The position numbers were made by a program, and so were the translations under genes. The notes below the pieces were generated by a model. It did not search any database, had not been told where the DNA came from, and saw only the letters and a list, made by a program, of their open reading frames with translations. A DNA stretch of 64,000 nucleotides from Mycobacterium sp. 236(2023) (GTDB lineage Bacteria; Actinomycetota; Actinomycetes; Mycobacteriales; Mycobacteriaceae). The DNA lies in the NCBI RefSeq assembly GCF_029623955.1, contig NZ_JARSBP010000004.1, positions 620,001 to 684,000 on the forward strand, read 5' to 3'. Shown in pieces: positions 8,746-16,139 of the stretch (positions within the stretch are counted from its first letter, which is position 1; each line of letters opens with the position of its first letter).

Positions 8746-10119
8746 ATGAGCAATCCGGGAGCCACTCCGTCAGACCGCCACAAGGTGGTCATCGTCGGAT
8801 CGGGGTTCGGTGGGTTGACCGCGGCCAAGACGCTGAAGAGGGCCGACGTCGACATCAAGATGATCGCCCGGACCACCCACCACCTCTTCCAGCCGCTGCT
8901 GTACCAAGTCGCGACCGGCATCATCTCCGAGGGCGAGATCGCCCCTGCCACGCGCATAATCCTGCGCAACCAGAAGAACGCGCAGGTTCTGCTCGGCGAC
9001 GTCACCCGCGTCGACCTGGCCACCAAGACGATTCGCTCCGAGTTGCTCGGTCACACCTACATCACCCCGTTTGACAGCCTGATCATCGCGGCGGGCGCGG
9101 GCCAGTCGTACTTCGGCAACGACCACTTCGCCGAGTGGGCGCCCGGCATGAAGACCATCGACGACGCGCTCGAGCTGCGCGGTCGGATCCTCGGTGCCTT
9201 CGAGCAGGCCGAGCGTTCCAGTGACCCCGCTCGCCGGGAGAAGCTGCTGACGTTCGTCGTCGTCGGCGCCGGGCCGACGGGCGTCGAAATGGCCGGGCAG
9301 ATCGCCGAATTGGCCGATCACACCCTCAAAGGTGCGTTCCGTCACATCGATTCGACGAAGGCCCGGGTCATCCTGCTCGACGCGGCCCCCGCGGTGCTGC
9401 CGCCGATGGGTGAGAAGCTCGGCAAGAAGGCCCAGGATCGGCTGGAGAAGATGGGTGTGGAGATCCAGCTCAACGCCATGGTCACCGACGTCGACCGCAA
9501 CGGCATCACGGTCAAGGACCCCGACGGCAAGATGCGCCGCATCGAAGCGGCGTGCAAGGTGTGGTCGGCCGGTGTGTCGGCCAGTCCCCTCGGCCGGGAC
9601 CTCGCCGAGCAGTCGGGCGTCGAACTCGACCGCGCCGGCCGGGTGAAGGTCCTTCCCGACCTGTCGATTCCGGGGCATCCCAACGTCTTCGTCGTCGGCG
9701 ACATGGCCGCCGTCGAGAACGTGCCCGGCATGGCGCAGGGCGCGATCCAGGGTGGCAAGTACGCCGCCAAGGCGATCGAGGCGGAGCTCAAGGGCGCCGA
9801 CCCCACTGAGCGAGAACCGTTCAAGTACTTCGACAAGGGTTCGATGGCCACGGTGTCGCGGTTCAACGCGGTGGCCAAGGTCGGCAAGCTGGAATTCGGC
9901 GGCTTCATCGCGTGGCTCGCCTGGCTGCTCCTGCACCTGGTATACCTGGTCGGCTTCAAGACCAAGATCGCGACGTTGCTGTCGTGGACGGTGACGTTCC
10001 TCGGACGTAACCGCGGTCAGCTGACGATCACCGAACAGCAGGCCTACGCCCGAACACGCATCGAGGAGCTTGAGGAGATCGCGGCCTCCGTCGAGCAGAC
10101 GGAGAAAGCAGCGAGTTAA
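8746..10119 (+). CDS. ndh: Type II NADH:quinone dehydrogenase
   Basis: A 457-residue NDH-2, which transfers electrons from NADH to menaquinone without proton pumping on the cytoplasmic face of the membrane. The FAD dinucleotide-binding motif is VIVGSGFGGLTAAK near residue 13, and the NADH-binding motif is VVVGAGPTGVEMAGQIAEL near residue 170. Near residue 320 is the FAD-contacting NVFVVGDMAAVENVPGMAQG, and a C-terminal amphipathic/hydrophobic stretch (about 385-415) fits membrane anchoring. The ATG at 8746 follows a good GGGAG ribosome site. It corresponds to Rv1854c (ndh) by position and its stop overlaps the convergent ureD stop by 4 bp. Confidence 0.96.
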   Translation: MSNPGATPSDRHKVVIVGSGFGGLTAAKTLKRADVDIKMIARTTHHLFQPLLYQVATGIISEGEIAPATRIILRNQKNAQVLLGDVTRVDLATKTIRSELLGHTYITPFDSLIIAAGAGQSYFGNDHFAEWAPGMKTIDDALELRGRILGAFEQAERSSDPARREKLLTFVVVGAGPTGVEMAGQIAELADHTLKGAFRHIDSTKARVILLDAAPAVLPPMGEKLGKKAQDRLEKMGVEIQLNAMVTDVDRNGITVKDPDGKMRRIEAACKVWSAGVSASPLGRDLAEQSGVELDRAGRVKVLPDLSIPGHPNVFVVGDMAAVENVPGMAQGAIQGGKYAAKAIEAELKGADPTEREPFKYFDKGSMATVSRFNAVAKVGKLEFGGFIAWLAWLLLHLVYLVGFKTKIATLLSWTVTFLGRNRGQLTITEQQAYARTRIEELEEIAASVEQTEKAAS

Positions 10120-10742
10120 AGGCGGTCGCCTTGCCAGGTGGACAGGCAACCCCCAGCCGCCAGTGCCAGCGTCACGCCTGCGGTCTCGACATCGCTTCTC
10201 GGATAATGGAATTCGCTGACGCAGGCGCGGGGTGCCGCGATCACGTCGTCGGTGAGTGAGCCGCTGCCCACCTCCACGCGGTGCCGCAGCAGCGGTCTGC
10301 CCTCGACGTCGGCGTGCAGCGATCCCGACCAGAAGCCTTGCCGTTCATCGGTTCTGCCGATCTGGACGCGCTCCCGCAGGCGAAGCACCGCGGTGTCACT
10401 GAGCGTGACGCGGGTCGAGGCAAAGTGTCGTGATGTACCCGCGACGATCGTGGGCTCCGGATCGAGGTCCAACTCCCCCGCGACGTCCAGCGCCCACGTG
10501 GCATGGGATTCCGCGGTGGTGGCGCTCGGAAGCGCGACGGTCGCCGCGACGGTCCGAACCCGCAGTCGTGCGCCCGGTTCGACCACGACACGCATCGCGA
10601 TCGCGTCGCCGCCCAGGGGGGTCGCCACCGACGACACCAGGTGCACGGTGTCGGGGCCGGTCTGGCGTGCCGCGATCCCGCCGCTGCATTCGATGTAGGG
10701 CCGCCGGTCCGGCCTCGCGACGATGACGACGTCAGAGCGCAC
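10116..10742 (-). CDS. ureD: Urease accessory protein UreD
   Basis: A 208-residue UreD/UreH-type accessory protein. UreD binds apo-urease and, with UreF and UreG, forms the nickel-delivery complex. The region from RVVVEPGARLRVRTVAA through RERVQIGR is the most typical part of the family. It is the last gene of the minus-strand urease operon; its GTG start overlaps the ureG stop by one base, indicating translational coupling. The family is often longer (about 270 residues), but mycobacterial UreD is short, so this is not a truncation. Its 3' end overlaps the ndh stop on the other strand by 4 bp. Confidence 0.92.
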   Translation of the reverse strand: MRSDVVIVARPDRRPYIECSGGIAARQTGPDTVHLVSSVATPLGGDAIAMRVVVEPGARLRVRTVAATVALPSATTAESHATWALDVAGELDLDPEPTIVAGTSRHFASTRVTLSDTAVLRLRERVQIGRTDERQGFWSGSLHADVEGRPLLRHRVEVGSGSLTDDVIAAPRACVSEFHYPRSDVETAGVTLALAAGGCLSTWQGDRL

Positions 10743-11422
10743 TACACGGCCTGCGCGACCCGGAGTTGCTCACGCACCCACGCCAGCACCGGTGTGGCGG
10801 CGGGATCAACGGTCAGGGAGATCAACTCGAACCGGCGGTCCGCGCGCACCGCGGCCGCATCGCGTCGCATCACGTCGAGGTCTGCTCCCACCAGTGGAGC
10901 GAGATCGGTCTTGTTGATCACCAGCAGATCCGAGAACGTGACGCCCGGGCCGCCCTTGCGCGGCACCTTGTCGCCGCCGGCCACGTCGATGACGAAGATC
11001 TGGACGTCGACCAGACCTGACGAGAAGGTCGCCGTCAGGTTGTCACCGCCGGATTCCACCAGGATCAGGTCCAAATGGTCATGGGCGGCGATGAGGTCGT
11101 CGATGGCATCGAGGTTGGCGGTGATGTCGTCGCGGATCGCGGTGTGCGGACACCCGCCGGTCTGCACCGCGGCGATGCGGTCGTCGGGCAGAACGGCGTT
11201 GCGCCGCAGGAAGTCTGCGTCCTCGGTCGTGTAGATGTCGTTGGTGAGAACCGCCAGTGAGAGTTCTTCGCGCAGCTGCCGGCACAGCGCAGCCACCAGT
11301 GCGGTCTTGCCGGAGCCGACGGGACCGCCGACGCCGATGCGCAACGGCTCCCCCAGCTGCCGCACACGGCGGGGACGGTCGGTGTGGCCGTGGGGTTGGC
11401 CGTCCATGAAATGCGGTGGCAT
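10742..11422 (-). CDS. ureG: Urease accessory GTPase UreG
   Basis: A 226-residue SIMIBI-class GTPase that powers nickel insertion into urease. The P-loop is GGPVGSGKTAL near residues 32-42. The conserved metal-binding CPH motif is in TGGCPHTAIRDD near 89-100, with LVESGGDNL near 120 and the guanine-specificity motif NKTDL near 170. An N-terminal His-rich segment (HFMDGQPHGHTD) may bind nickel. This would be relevant because no ureE nickel chaperone is present in this cluster. It lies between ureF (14-bp gap) and ureD (1-bp overlap). Confidence 0.96.
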   Translation of the reverse strand: MPPHFMDGQPHGHTDRPRRVRQLGEPLRIGVGGPVGSGKTALVAALCRQLREELSLAVLTNDIYTTEDADFLRRNAVLPDDRIAAVQTGGCPHTAIRDDITANLDAIDDLIAAHDHLDLILVESGGDNLTATFSSGLVDVQIFVIDVAGGDKVPRKGGPGVTFSDLLVINKTDLAPLVGADLDVMRRDAAAVRADRRFELISLTVDPAATPVLAWVREQLRVAQAV

Positions 11423-11436
11423 AGGGAGACCTTTCT

Positions 11437-12081
11437 CTAGGACGCGAACAACGGGCGGTCGCGCTCGATGTGGCGTTGCGCGAGGACGTCGAGCAGCGGG
11501 TCGGACAGGTCCGCGACATCCTTGGCAGCTTCGGCCGCAGTCTGTTCACACAGCGGCGACAGCTCGAACGTCACGGCCGCCACATCGCCGGGATCCAGCG
11601 CCAGCAGTCGCTGAGCCGCCGTGGCCGAGCCCGTCATCGTGGTGTAGACGACCGAAAGAGCGGTGTGCTCATGGGCCATCCCGCCCGCTCGGCCGACGCA
11701 ACCAGCCGCGACCGCGAGATGCGGTGTCGGACCCAACTCGGTCCAGTTCTCCTCGGCCCAGACCCGGCGGGCCAGCCGCGTCAGGCCGCGGCCCTGCGCG
11801 CGTGACGCTTGCCTGGCTGCGGGAGACGGTGTGCGCGCATCGGTTTCGAGGTCACCGGACTTCCCTGCCGCCGCCGACAACGCGCCCCGGTGTACCGCCG
11901 CAGCGAGCGAGGCCGTGACGAGTCCGGTGGTCCGGATGCGACGAACCAGAAAGGCGCGCAGCGACCCCAGATCGGTGACCAGGCCGCTGGTCACCGATTC
12001 CTCCACGCCACCCGAATGCACGTGACCGCCCGTCGGCAGACGCGAATCCGACAGGGCGAGCAGGGTGGCGAGGTTCGACAT
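11437..12081 (-). CDS. ureF: Urease accessory protein UreF
   Basis: A 214-residue UreF, an all-helical accessory protein that bridges UreD and UreG and gates nickel loading. The N-terminal LLALSDSRLPTGGHVHSGGVEE stretch carries the family's conserved Asp-Ser and Gly-Gly-His positions. Its ATG overlaps the ureC stop by one base (TGATG), and it is followed by ureG after 14 bp. The order C-F-G-D matches M. tuberculosis Rv1850-Rv1853. Confidence 0.93.
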   Translation of the reverse strand: MSNLATLLALSDSRLPTGGHVHSGGVEESVTSGLVTDLGSLRAFLVRRIRTTGLVTASLAAAVHRGALSAAAGKSGDLETDARTPSPAARQASRAQGRGLTRLARRVWAEENWTELGPTPHLAVAAGCVGRAGGMAHEHTALSVVYTTMTGSATAAQRLLALDPGDVAAVTFELSPLCEQTAAEAAKDVADLSDPLLDVLAQRHIERDRPLFAS

Positions 12082-13802
12082 CAGAACAAGAAATATCGTT
12101 GTGCCATCGGAAGTTCCGCTGCGGGTTGCTCCTGCCAGACGTCTCCGTCGATGCGCACGGTGAAGGTGTCCGGATCCACCTGGATGTCGGGGGTCGCGTC
12201 GTTGAGCGGCATCTGCGCCTTGCCGATTGCCCGCACGTTGCCGACCGGCACGAGCGCGCGGTTGACGGCGATCCGGTCCGCGAGATGTGCCTCGATCGCC
12301 TGCGGCGCAACGAAATGCACCGACGTCTCCGCCGCCGCGGCGGGCGACGCGCCGAACATCGGCCGCGGCAGCACCGGCTGAGGTGTCGGGATCGACGCAT
12401 TCGCGTCACCCATTGCGGCCCAGGCGATCATGCCGCCCTTGACGACGGCGTGCGGACGTACGCCGAAGAACGCAGGCTCCCACAGCACCAGGTCGGCCAA
12501 CTTACCCACCTCGACCGAGCCGATTTCGGCGTCCATGCCGTGGGCCACGGCCGGGCAGATCGTGTACTTGGCGACATACCGCCGGGCCCGCATGTTGTCG
12601 GCGCCCGAGTCGCCGGGGAGGAAGCCGCGGCGTCGCTTCATCACGTGCGCGGTCTGCCACGTCCGCATCACGACCTCGCCGATGCGTCCCATCGCCTGAG
12701 CGTCACTGCCGATCATCGAGATCGCCCCGATGTCGTGCAGCAGATCCTCGGCGGCGATCGTCGACGGCCGGATCCGGCTCTCGGCGAACGCGAGATCTTC
12801 GGGGATGCTGGGGTTGAGGTGATGACACACCATCAGCATGTCGAGGTGCTCGTCGAGTGTGTTGACCGTGTGCGGCCGCGTCGGATTCGTCGAACTCGGC
12901 AGCACGTTGGGTTTGCCTGCGACGGTGACGATGTCGGGCGCATGCCCACCGCCTGCACCCTCGGTGTGATAGGCGTGGATCGACCGGCCCTTGATCGCGG
13001 CGAGCGTGTCCTCGACGAAACCGGCCTCGTTGAGCGTGTCGGTGTGGATGTTGGCCTGCACGCCGGCTGCATCGGACACCGTCAAGCACGCGTCGATGGC
13101 CGCAGGCGTGGTCCCCCAGTCCTCGTGGAGCTTGAAACCCGCTGCCCCACCCCGCAATTGCTCCCACATCGCCTCATGGCTGACGGTGTTTCCCTTGCCG
13201 AGCAGCGCGACGTTCAGCGGCCACGTGTCGAGCGCCTCGAGCATCCGGGCCAGGTGCCAGGAACCCGGCGTCACGGTGGTGGCCTTGCTGCCCTCGGCGG
13301 GGCCGGTGCCGCCCGCGACGATCGTCGTGATGCCGCCGCCGAGTGCCTCCTCCATGATCTGCGGGCAGATCAGGTGAACGTGACAGTCGATGGCGCCCGC
13401 GGTCACGATGCGCCCGTTTCCGGCGATGATCTCGGTCGACGGGCCCACCACCAGATCGGGGTGCACACCGGACATGATGTCGGGATTACCGGCCTTGCCG
13501 ATGGCGACGATGCGGCCGTCCCGGATGCCGATGTCGGCCTTGATGATTCCCCAGTAGTCGAGGATCACCGCGCCGGTGATGACGGTGTCGGGTGCGCCGT
13601 CGGCACGGGTGACCCGCGACTGGCCCATCGACTCTCGCAGCACCTTGCCGCCACCGAACACGGCTTCGTCACCCGCCAGACCCGGGCCGCCGCTGCGGTC
13701 CTCGGTGATCTCGATGAACAGGTCGGTGTCCGCGAGTCGGATGCGGTCGCCGGTCGTGGGGCCGAACAGTGCGGCGTAGTGGGACCGGGAGATCTCAGTC
13801 AT
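12081..13802 (-). CDS. ureC: Urease alpha subunit
   Basis: The 573-residue catalytic subunit of urease, which hydrolyses urea to ammonia and carbamate with two nickel ions in the cytoplasm. The nickel-binding HVH is in AIDCHVHLICPQ near residue 138, and the carbamylated Lys lies in GFKLHEDWG near 220. Additional His ligands are in NIHTDTLNE, and the active-site flap carries MVCHHLNP with its catalytic His near 320. Length equals the usual 570 or so. It overlaps ureB by 8 bp. Confidence 0.98.
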   Translation of the reverse strand: MTEISRSHYAALFGPTTGDRIRLADTDLFIEITEDRSGGPGLAGDEAVFGGGKVLRESMGQSRVTRADGAPDTVITGAVILDYWGIIKADIGIRDGRIVAIGKAGNPDIMSGVHPDLVVGPSTEIIAGNGRIVTAGAIDCHVHLICPQIMEEALGGGITTIVAGGTGPAEGSKATTVTPGSWHLARMLEALDTWPLNVALLGKGNTVSHEAMWEQLRGGAAGFKLHEDWGTTPAAIDACLTVSDAAGVQANIHTDTLNEAGFVEDTLAAIKGRSIHAYHTEGAGGGHAPDIVTVAGKPNVLPSSTNPTRPHTVNTLDEHLDMLMVCHHLNPSIPEDLAFAESRIRPSTIAAEDLLHDIGAISMIGSDAQAMGRIGEVVMRTWQTAHVMKRRRGFLPGDSGADNMRARRYVAKYTICPAVAHGMDAEIGSVEVGKLADLVLWEPAFFGVRPHAVVKGGMIAWAAMGDANASIPTPQPVLPRPMFGASPAAAAETSVHFVAPQAIEAHLADRIAVNRALVPVGNVRAIGKAQMPLNDATPDIQVDPDTFTVRIDGDVWQEQPAAELPMAQRYFLF

Positions 13803-14112
13803 GCGCGTCCAATCTGCCGGGCGGATCGAGGCTCAGGCCCCACACCTCACGGGTGCCTGCCAGCGGAACGAGTGTGACGCGTTGTGCGACACCGGGTTCG
13901 AATCGGATCGCGGTGCCCGCCGGGATATCGAACCGATGCCCGTCCGCGGCGGCCCGGTCGAAGTCCAGCGCGCTGTTGGCCTGCGTCACGTGGACGTGGC
14001 TGCCCACCTGAACCGGCCGGTCACCGGTGTTGACGATGTCCAGCTCCAGCCGGACCGCACCGGAATTGATCTCGATGGCGCCTTCGCCGTAAACGATCTC
14101 TCCAGGTATCAC
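13795..14112 (-). CDS. ureB: Urease beta subunit
   Basis: A 105-residue urease beta subunit, recognisable from PGEIVYGEGAIEINSG at the N-terminus and the GSHVHVTQAN and LDFDRAAADGHRFDIPAGTAIRFEPG segments. The GTG at 14112 is chosen because the protein then begins VIPGEIVYG, as in homologues; the frame is open further upstream but this would run back through ureA. It lies 10 bp after ureA and overlaps ureC by 8 bp. Confidence 0.95.
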   Translation of the reverse strand: MIPGEIVYGEGAIEINSGAVRLELDIVNTGDRPVQVGSHVHVTQANSALDFDRAAADGHRFDIPAGTAIRFEPGVAQRVTLVPLAGTREVWGLSLDPPGRLDAHD

Positions 14113-14122
14113 AGCGATGGCC

Positions 14123-14425
14123 TCACGGGATCGGGTGGTGGACGGTGACGAGCTTGGTGCCGTCGGGGAACGTGGCCTCGACCTGGACGTCGTAGAGCAT
14201 CTCGGGCACGCCGTCCATGACATCGGCGCGCGCCAGAACCTCACGGCCGCTGACCATCAACTCGGCGACGGTGCGGCCGTCGCGCGCACCTTCCAGAATG
14301 TGGTCGCTGATGATCGCGACGGCCTCGGGATGGTTGAGCTTGAGACCGCGCGCCTGTCGGCGGCGGGCGAGTTCGGCGGCATAGGACAGCAGCAGCCGTT
14401 CTTGTTCATGCGGCGTTAATCGCAT
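14123..14425 (-). CDS. ureA: Urease gamma subunit
   Basis: A 100-residue urease gamma subunit with the expected N-terminus MRLTPHEQERLLL and the helical NHPEAVAIISDHILEGARDG segment. The VPEMLYDVQVEATFPDGTKLVTVHHPI C-terminal region is split here for brevity: VPEMLYDVQVEATF then PDGTKLVTVHHPI. The ATG at 14425 gives the canonical 100-residue length. It is the first structural gene of the operon ureA-B-C-F-G-D. The thioesterase gene lies 51 bp upstream on the same strand, so the operon promoter could be in that gap or above the thioesterase. Confidence 0.96.
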   Translation of the reverse strand: MRLTPHEQERLLLSYAAELARRRQARGLKLNHPEAVAIISDHILEGARDGRTVAELMVSGREVLARADVMDGVPEMLYDVQVEATFPDGTKLVTVHHPIP

Positions 14426-14476
14426 GGGCGCGATCCTGCCAGACTGCACCGCAGTCAGCAGCGCTCGCGGCGTTTG

Positions 14477-14881
14477 CTAGTCGTCGGCTACGTTCTGGAG
14501 CCGCACCTGACCGCGCGCGACCGTCTTTCCGGCCTCGTCCGTGATGGTGATCAGCCACAGCTGCTGACGCCTGCCCCGGTGGATCGGCGTCGACGTCGCG
14601 GTGACGGTCCCCGACCGAATGGCGCGCAGAAAGTCGGTGTTGTTGTTCACGCCGACGACCGTTCCGCCGCCGTTCTCGCCGAGCCAGACGTGGCCCGAGA
14701 CACTGGCCATGCTCTCGATCACGGCGCAGTACACCCCGCCGTGCACGATTCCCCAGGGCTGCAACAACTTCTCGGTGATCTCCAGTTGTGCGCGCCCGCC
14801 GTCGGGCGTCATCTCCAGATAGGTCAGCCCGAGCTCTTTGTCGAAACCGTCGCCGAGGCCGGCGGGAACGTGATTGGTCAC
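14477..14881 (-). CDS. PaaI-type hotdog thioesterase (Rv1847-type)
   Basis: A 134-residue single hotdog-fold protein of the acyl-CoA thioesterase PaaI group. The diagnostic active-site helix is GIVHGGVYCAVIES near residues 43-56, with the usual HGG motif, and a typical second half GVNNNTDFLRAI follows near 75. It is the Rv1847 equivalent between urease and blaI. I use the GTG at 14881, which gives MTNHVPAGLGDGFDKELGL. The acyl substrate is unknown. The gene lies downstream of the MrsI-like RNA and its terminator hairpin. Confidence 0.88.
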   Translation of the reverse strand: MTNHVPAGLGDGFDKELGLTYLEMTPDGGRAQLEITEKLLQPWGIVHGGVYCAVIESMASVSGHVWLGENGGGTVVGVNNNTDFLRAIRSGTVTATSTPIHRGRRQQLWLITITDEAGKTVARGQVRLQNVADD

Positions 14882-14914
14882 GAAATGTGTCTACACGCCG
14901 TGATGTCCGTAGCG

Positions 14915-14957
14915 GAAATGCAGTGCCTCTCGAAATGCAGTGCCTCTCGAAATGCAG
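14915..14957. repeat. 17-bp direct tandem repeat, 2.5 copies
   Basis: The unit gaaatgcagtgcctctc occurs at 14915-14931 and again without change at 14932-14948. A third partial copy of nine bases (gaaatgcag) ends where the terminator hairpin begins. It lies between the small-RNA terminator and the thioesterase start. Confidence 0.9.
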
Positions 14958-14989
14958 AAGGGCCCCACGCACAAGGCGTGGGGCCCTTC
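14957..14989. terminator. Strong intrinsic-type terminator hairpin
   Basis: A perfect 14-bp inverted repeat, gaagggccccacgc at 14957-14970 and its complement at 14976-14989, encloses a 5-nt loop. On the minus strand it is followed by TGCATTTCGA, a weak T-rich tract, as is usual for mycobacterial terminators. It would end the minus-strand small RNA, and could stop plus-strand transcription as well. Confidence 0.85.
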
Positions 14990-15071
14990 CTTCGGTTGGA
15001 CCGGGGGTCTCTGCAGCCCTCAGGACTCCGGCGCGGTCCGGTGGTTCCGAATGCCGGGGATTAACCCGACT
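14957..15071 (-). ncRNA. mrsI: Candidate iron-responsive small RNA MrsI (ncRv11846-like)
   Basis: This is a non-coding stretch of about 115 nt between the thioesterase (Rv1847-type) and the FhuF-like/blaI genes. On the minus strand it begins about 6 nt after a -10 element (TATCCT, complement at 15077-15082). That element is spaced 18 bp from a -35-like TTGCTT (complement at 15101-15106), and an IdeR box overlaps the spacer. It ends in the perfect 14-bp hairpin at 14957-14989. In M. tuberculosis, MrsI is an IdeR-controlled small RNA in the Rv1846c-Rv1847 interval that represses iron-using proteins. Synteny, strand, promoter type and length all agree. The sequence itself was not compared with the known RNA, so identity is inferred. 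Confidence 0.72.
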
Positions 15072-15079
15072 CCTAGAGG

Positions 15080-15098
15080 ATAGGCAAGGCTGCCCTAA
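15080..15098 (-). promoter_or_regulatory. IdeR iron box overlapping the small-RNA promoter
   Basis: The plus strand reads ataggcaaggctgccctaa, matching the mycobacterial iron box consensus TTAGGTTAGGCTAACCTAA at 14 of 19 positions. It lies between the -35 and -10 elements of the minus-strand small-RNA promoter, so bound IdeR should block transcription when iron is plentiful. Its left part overlaps the last codons and TAG stop of the FhuF-like gene. Confidence 0.8.
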
Positions 15099-15871
15099 TT
15101 AAGCAAGACCTTTCCCGTATTCATTCGAGATGTGCCGCGCACGGGAAGGCCGAAGCCGACCAGAGCGTCGAGCACGGCCTGTCCGCGGCGCATGCTGACG
15201 ACCTCGCTCGAACCGGCGAGCAGCGGAACCTGGGTCGCCGCGCTGACGACCGCGCCGCCGACGATGTGCCACATCGCCGCCGTCGACATCGCGCCGTCGC
15301 TCACTGCGGCGAGCTTGTTGAACAGCGGACCCAGCGCGCGGTGGCTGCGGTGGGCGATCCACGTCGTGAGTGCGGCCTCGCTGGGCAGCGCGACGATCCC
15401 GGTCTGGCCTGTGCGGACGGCCGGCCCCCTTCGGCTCGCGAAGAACGGATCCTCCGCGAGGGCACGCACTGTCGGGTCGACGACGCCGACCCAGTCGATC
15501 GCTCCCTCGGAGTCGACGTGGACCCACAGGTTCTCCAGGCCGGTGTCCCAGGCGCGCCCTTCGAGGACCAGCAGCGGGATCACCCGACCCACCACCACAT
15601 GGGCGAAGGTCGCGGCCAGCTGCTGCGCCACCGAGGACCGGCTGTCGGTCTCGGCGACACCGGCGTCGAACATCGTCTCGAGGCGGTCCGTCGTCAGGAT
15701 CTCGGCGAGCGGCCACCAGCGCCGCCGCGAAAGGTCACCCATCACTGCCACGCCGTAGACCCGGGGACATTCGCGATACAAGCCACGCAGCCGCCTGCTC
15801 GATTCGTGAATCGGCAACTCGCGCTTGATGGTCATGCTCGCGATGAGCGGATCCTCGACAAGGACCGTCAT
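15095..15871 (-). CDS. FhuF-like (IucA/IucC C-terminal-type) iron-associated protein
   Basis: A 258-residue protein that I assign to the FhuF-like group. Supporting features are the SSVAQQLAATFAHVVVGRVIPLLVLEGRAWD-type core (SSVAQQLAATFAHVV near residue 78), the LWVHVDSEGAIDWVGVVDP segment near 117, and the SAAMWHIVGGAVVSAA-like segment near 200. FhuF proteins are ferric-siderophore reductases, but their C-terminal CCxxxxxxxxxxCxxC iron-sulfur motif is absent and the only Cys is near residue 35. Reductase activity is therefore doubtful. Two tandem IdeR boxes start 25 bp upstream of the ATG, so low-iron induction is well supported. A role in siderophore or iron handling is inferred from regulation and family only. 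Confidence 0.65.
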   Translation of the reverse strand: MTVLVEDPLIASMTIKRELPIHESSRRLRGLYRECPRVYGVAVMGDLSRRRWWPLAEILTTDRLETMFDAGVAETDSRSSVAQQLAATFAHVVVGRVIPLLVLEGRAWDTGLENLWVHVDSEGAIDWVGVVDPTVRALAEDPFFASRRGPAVRTGQTGIVALPSEAALTTWIAHRSHRALGPLFNKLAAVSDGAMSTAAMWHIVGGAVVSAATQVPLLAGSSEVVSMRRGQAVLDALVGFGLPVRGTSRMNTGKVLLN

Positions 15872-15895
15872 GGAACCTCCACTCTGGATGATCAG

Positions 15896-15914
15896 TTAGG
15901 TTAGCCTAACTGAC
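15896..15914. promoter_or_regulatory. IdeR iron box 1 upstream of FhuF-like gene
   Basis: The sequence ttaggttagcctaactgac matches the iron-box consensus at 15 of 19 positions and sits in a near-perfect palindrome (agttaggttagcctaact at 15894-15911). It begins 25 bp from the FhuF-like start codon, where a bound repressor would cover the promoter. Confidence 0.88.
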
Positions 15915-15916
15915 AC

Positions 15917-15935
15917 TTAGGTTAGCCTTACTACA
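15917..15935. promoter_or_regulatory. IdeR iron box 2, tandem to box 1
   Basis: The sequence ttaggttagccttactaca matches the consensus at 14 of 19 positions. It is spaced 21 bp, two helical turns, from box 1, so two IdeR dimers could bind the same face of the DNA. It could also influence the divergent blaI gene about 205 bp away. Confidence 0.82.
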
Positions 15936-16075
15936 GTCTCGAACACAACGCGATGGGGAATGGAGGAGGTCCTTGTGACCGGACTCACACGCAACGGGGA
16001 ACGCCTGACGGGAGTCTTCGACGTTGACGGTTCGAAGAAAGGCCTTCATCGGGTGCGACCAGCGCGGGAATCCGA

Positions 16076-16104
16076 TACGACGCGCGGTAGTAATCCCGTA
16101 GTAC
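16076..16104. promoter_or_regulatory. Putative BlaI operator upstream of blaI
   Basis: TACGAC and GTAGTA are separated by 5 bp (16076-16092) and followed by another GTAGTAC at 16098-16104. This gives an inverted repeat of the TAC-rich type expected for BlaI-family dimers. It lies 36-64 bp before the blaI ATG, consistent with autorepression. The match rests on symmetry and position, not on a derived consensus. Confidence 0.5.
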
Positions 16105-16139
16105 GCTTTGGGCGACCGCCGGTAGGAGATGAACGGAAG

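Noticed and set aside
12099..13877. Open frame of 592 codons on the plus strand across ureC
   Set aside because: Antisense shadow of urease alpha; no ribosome site or recognisable domain.
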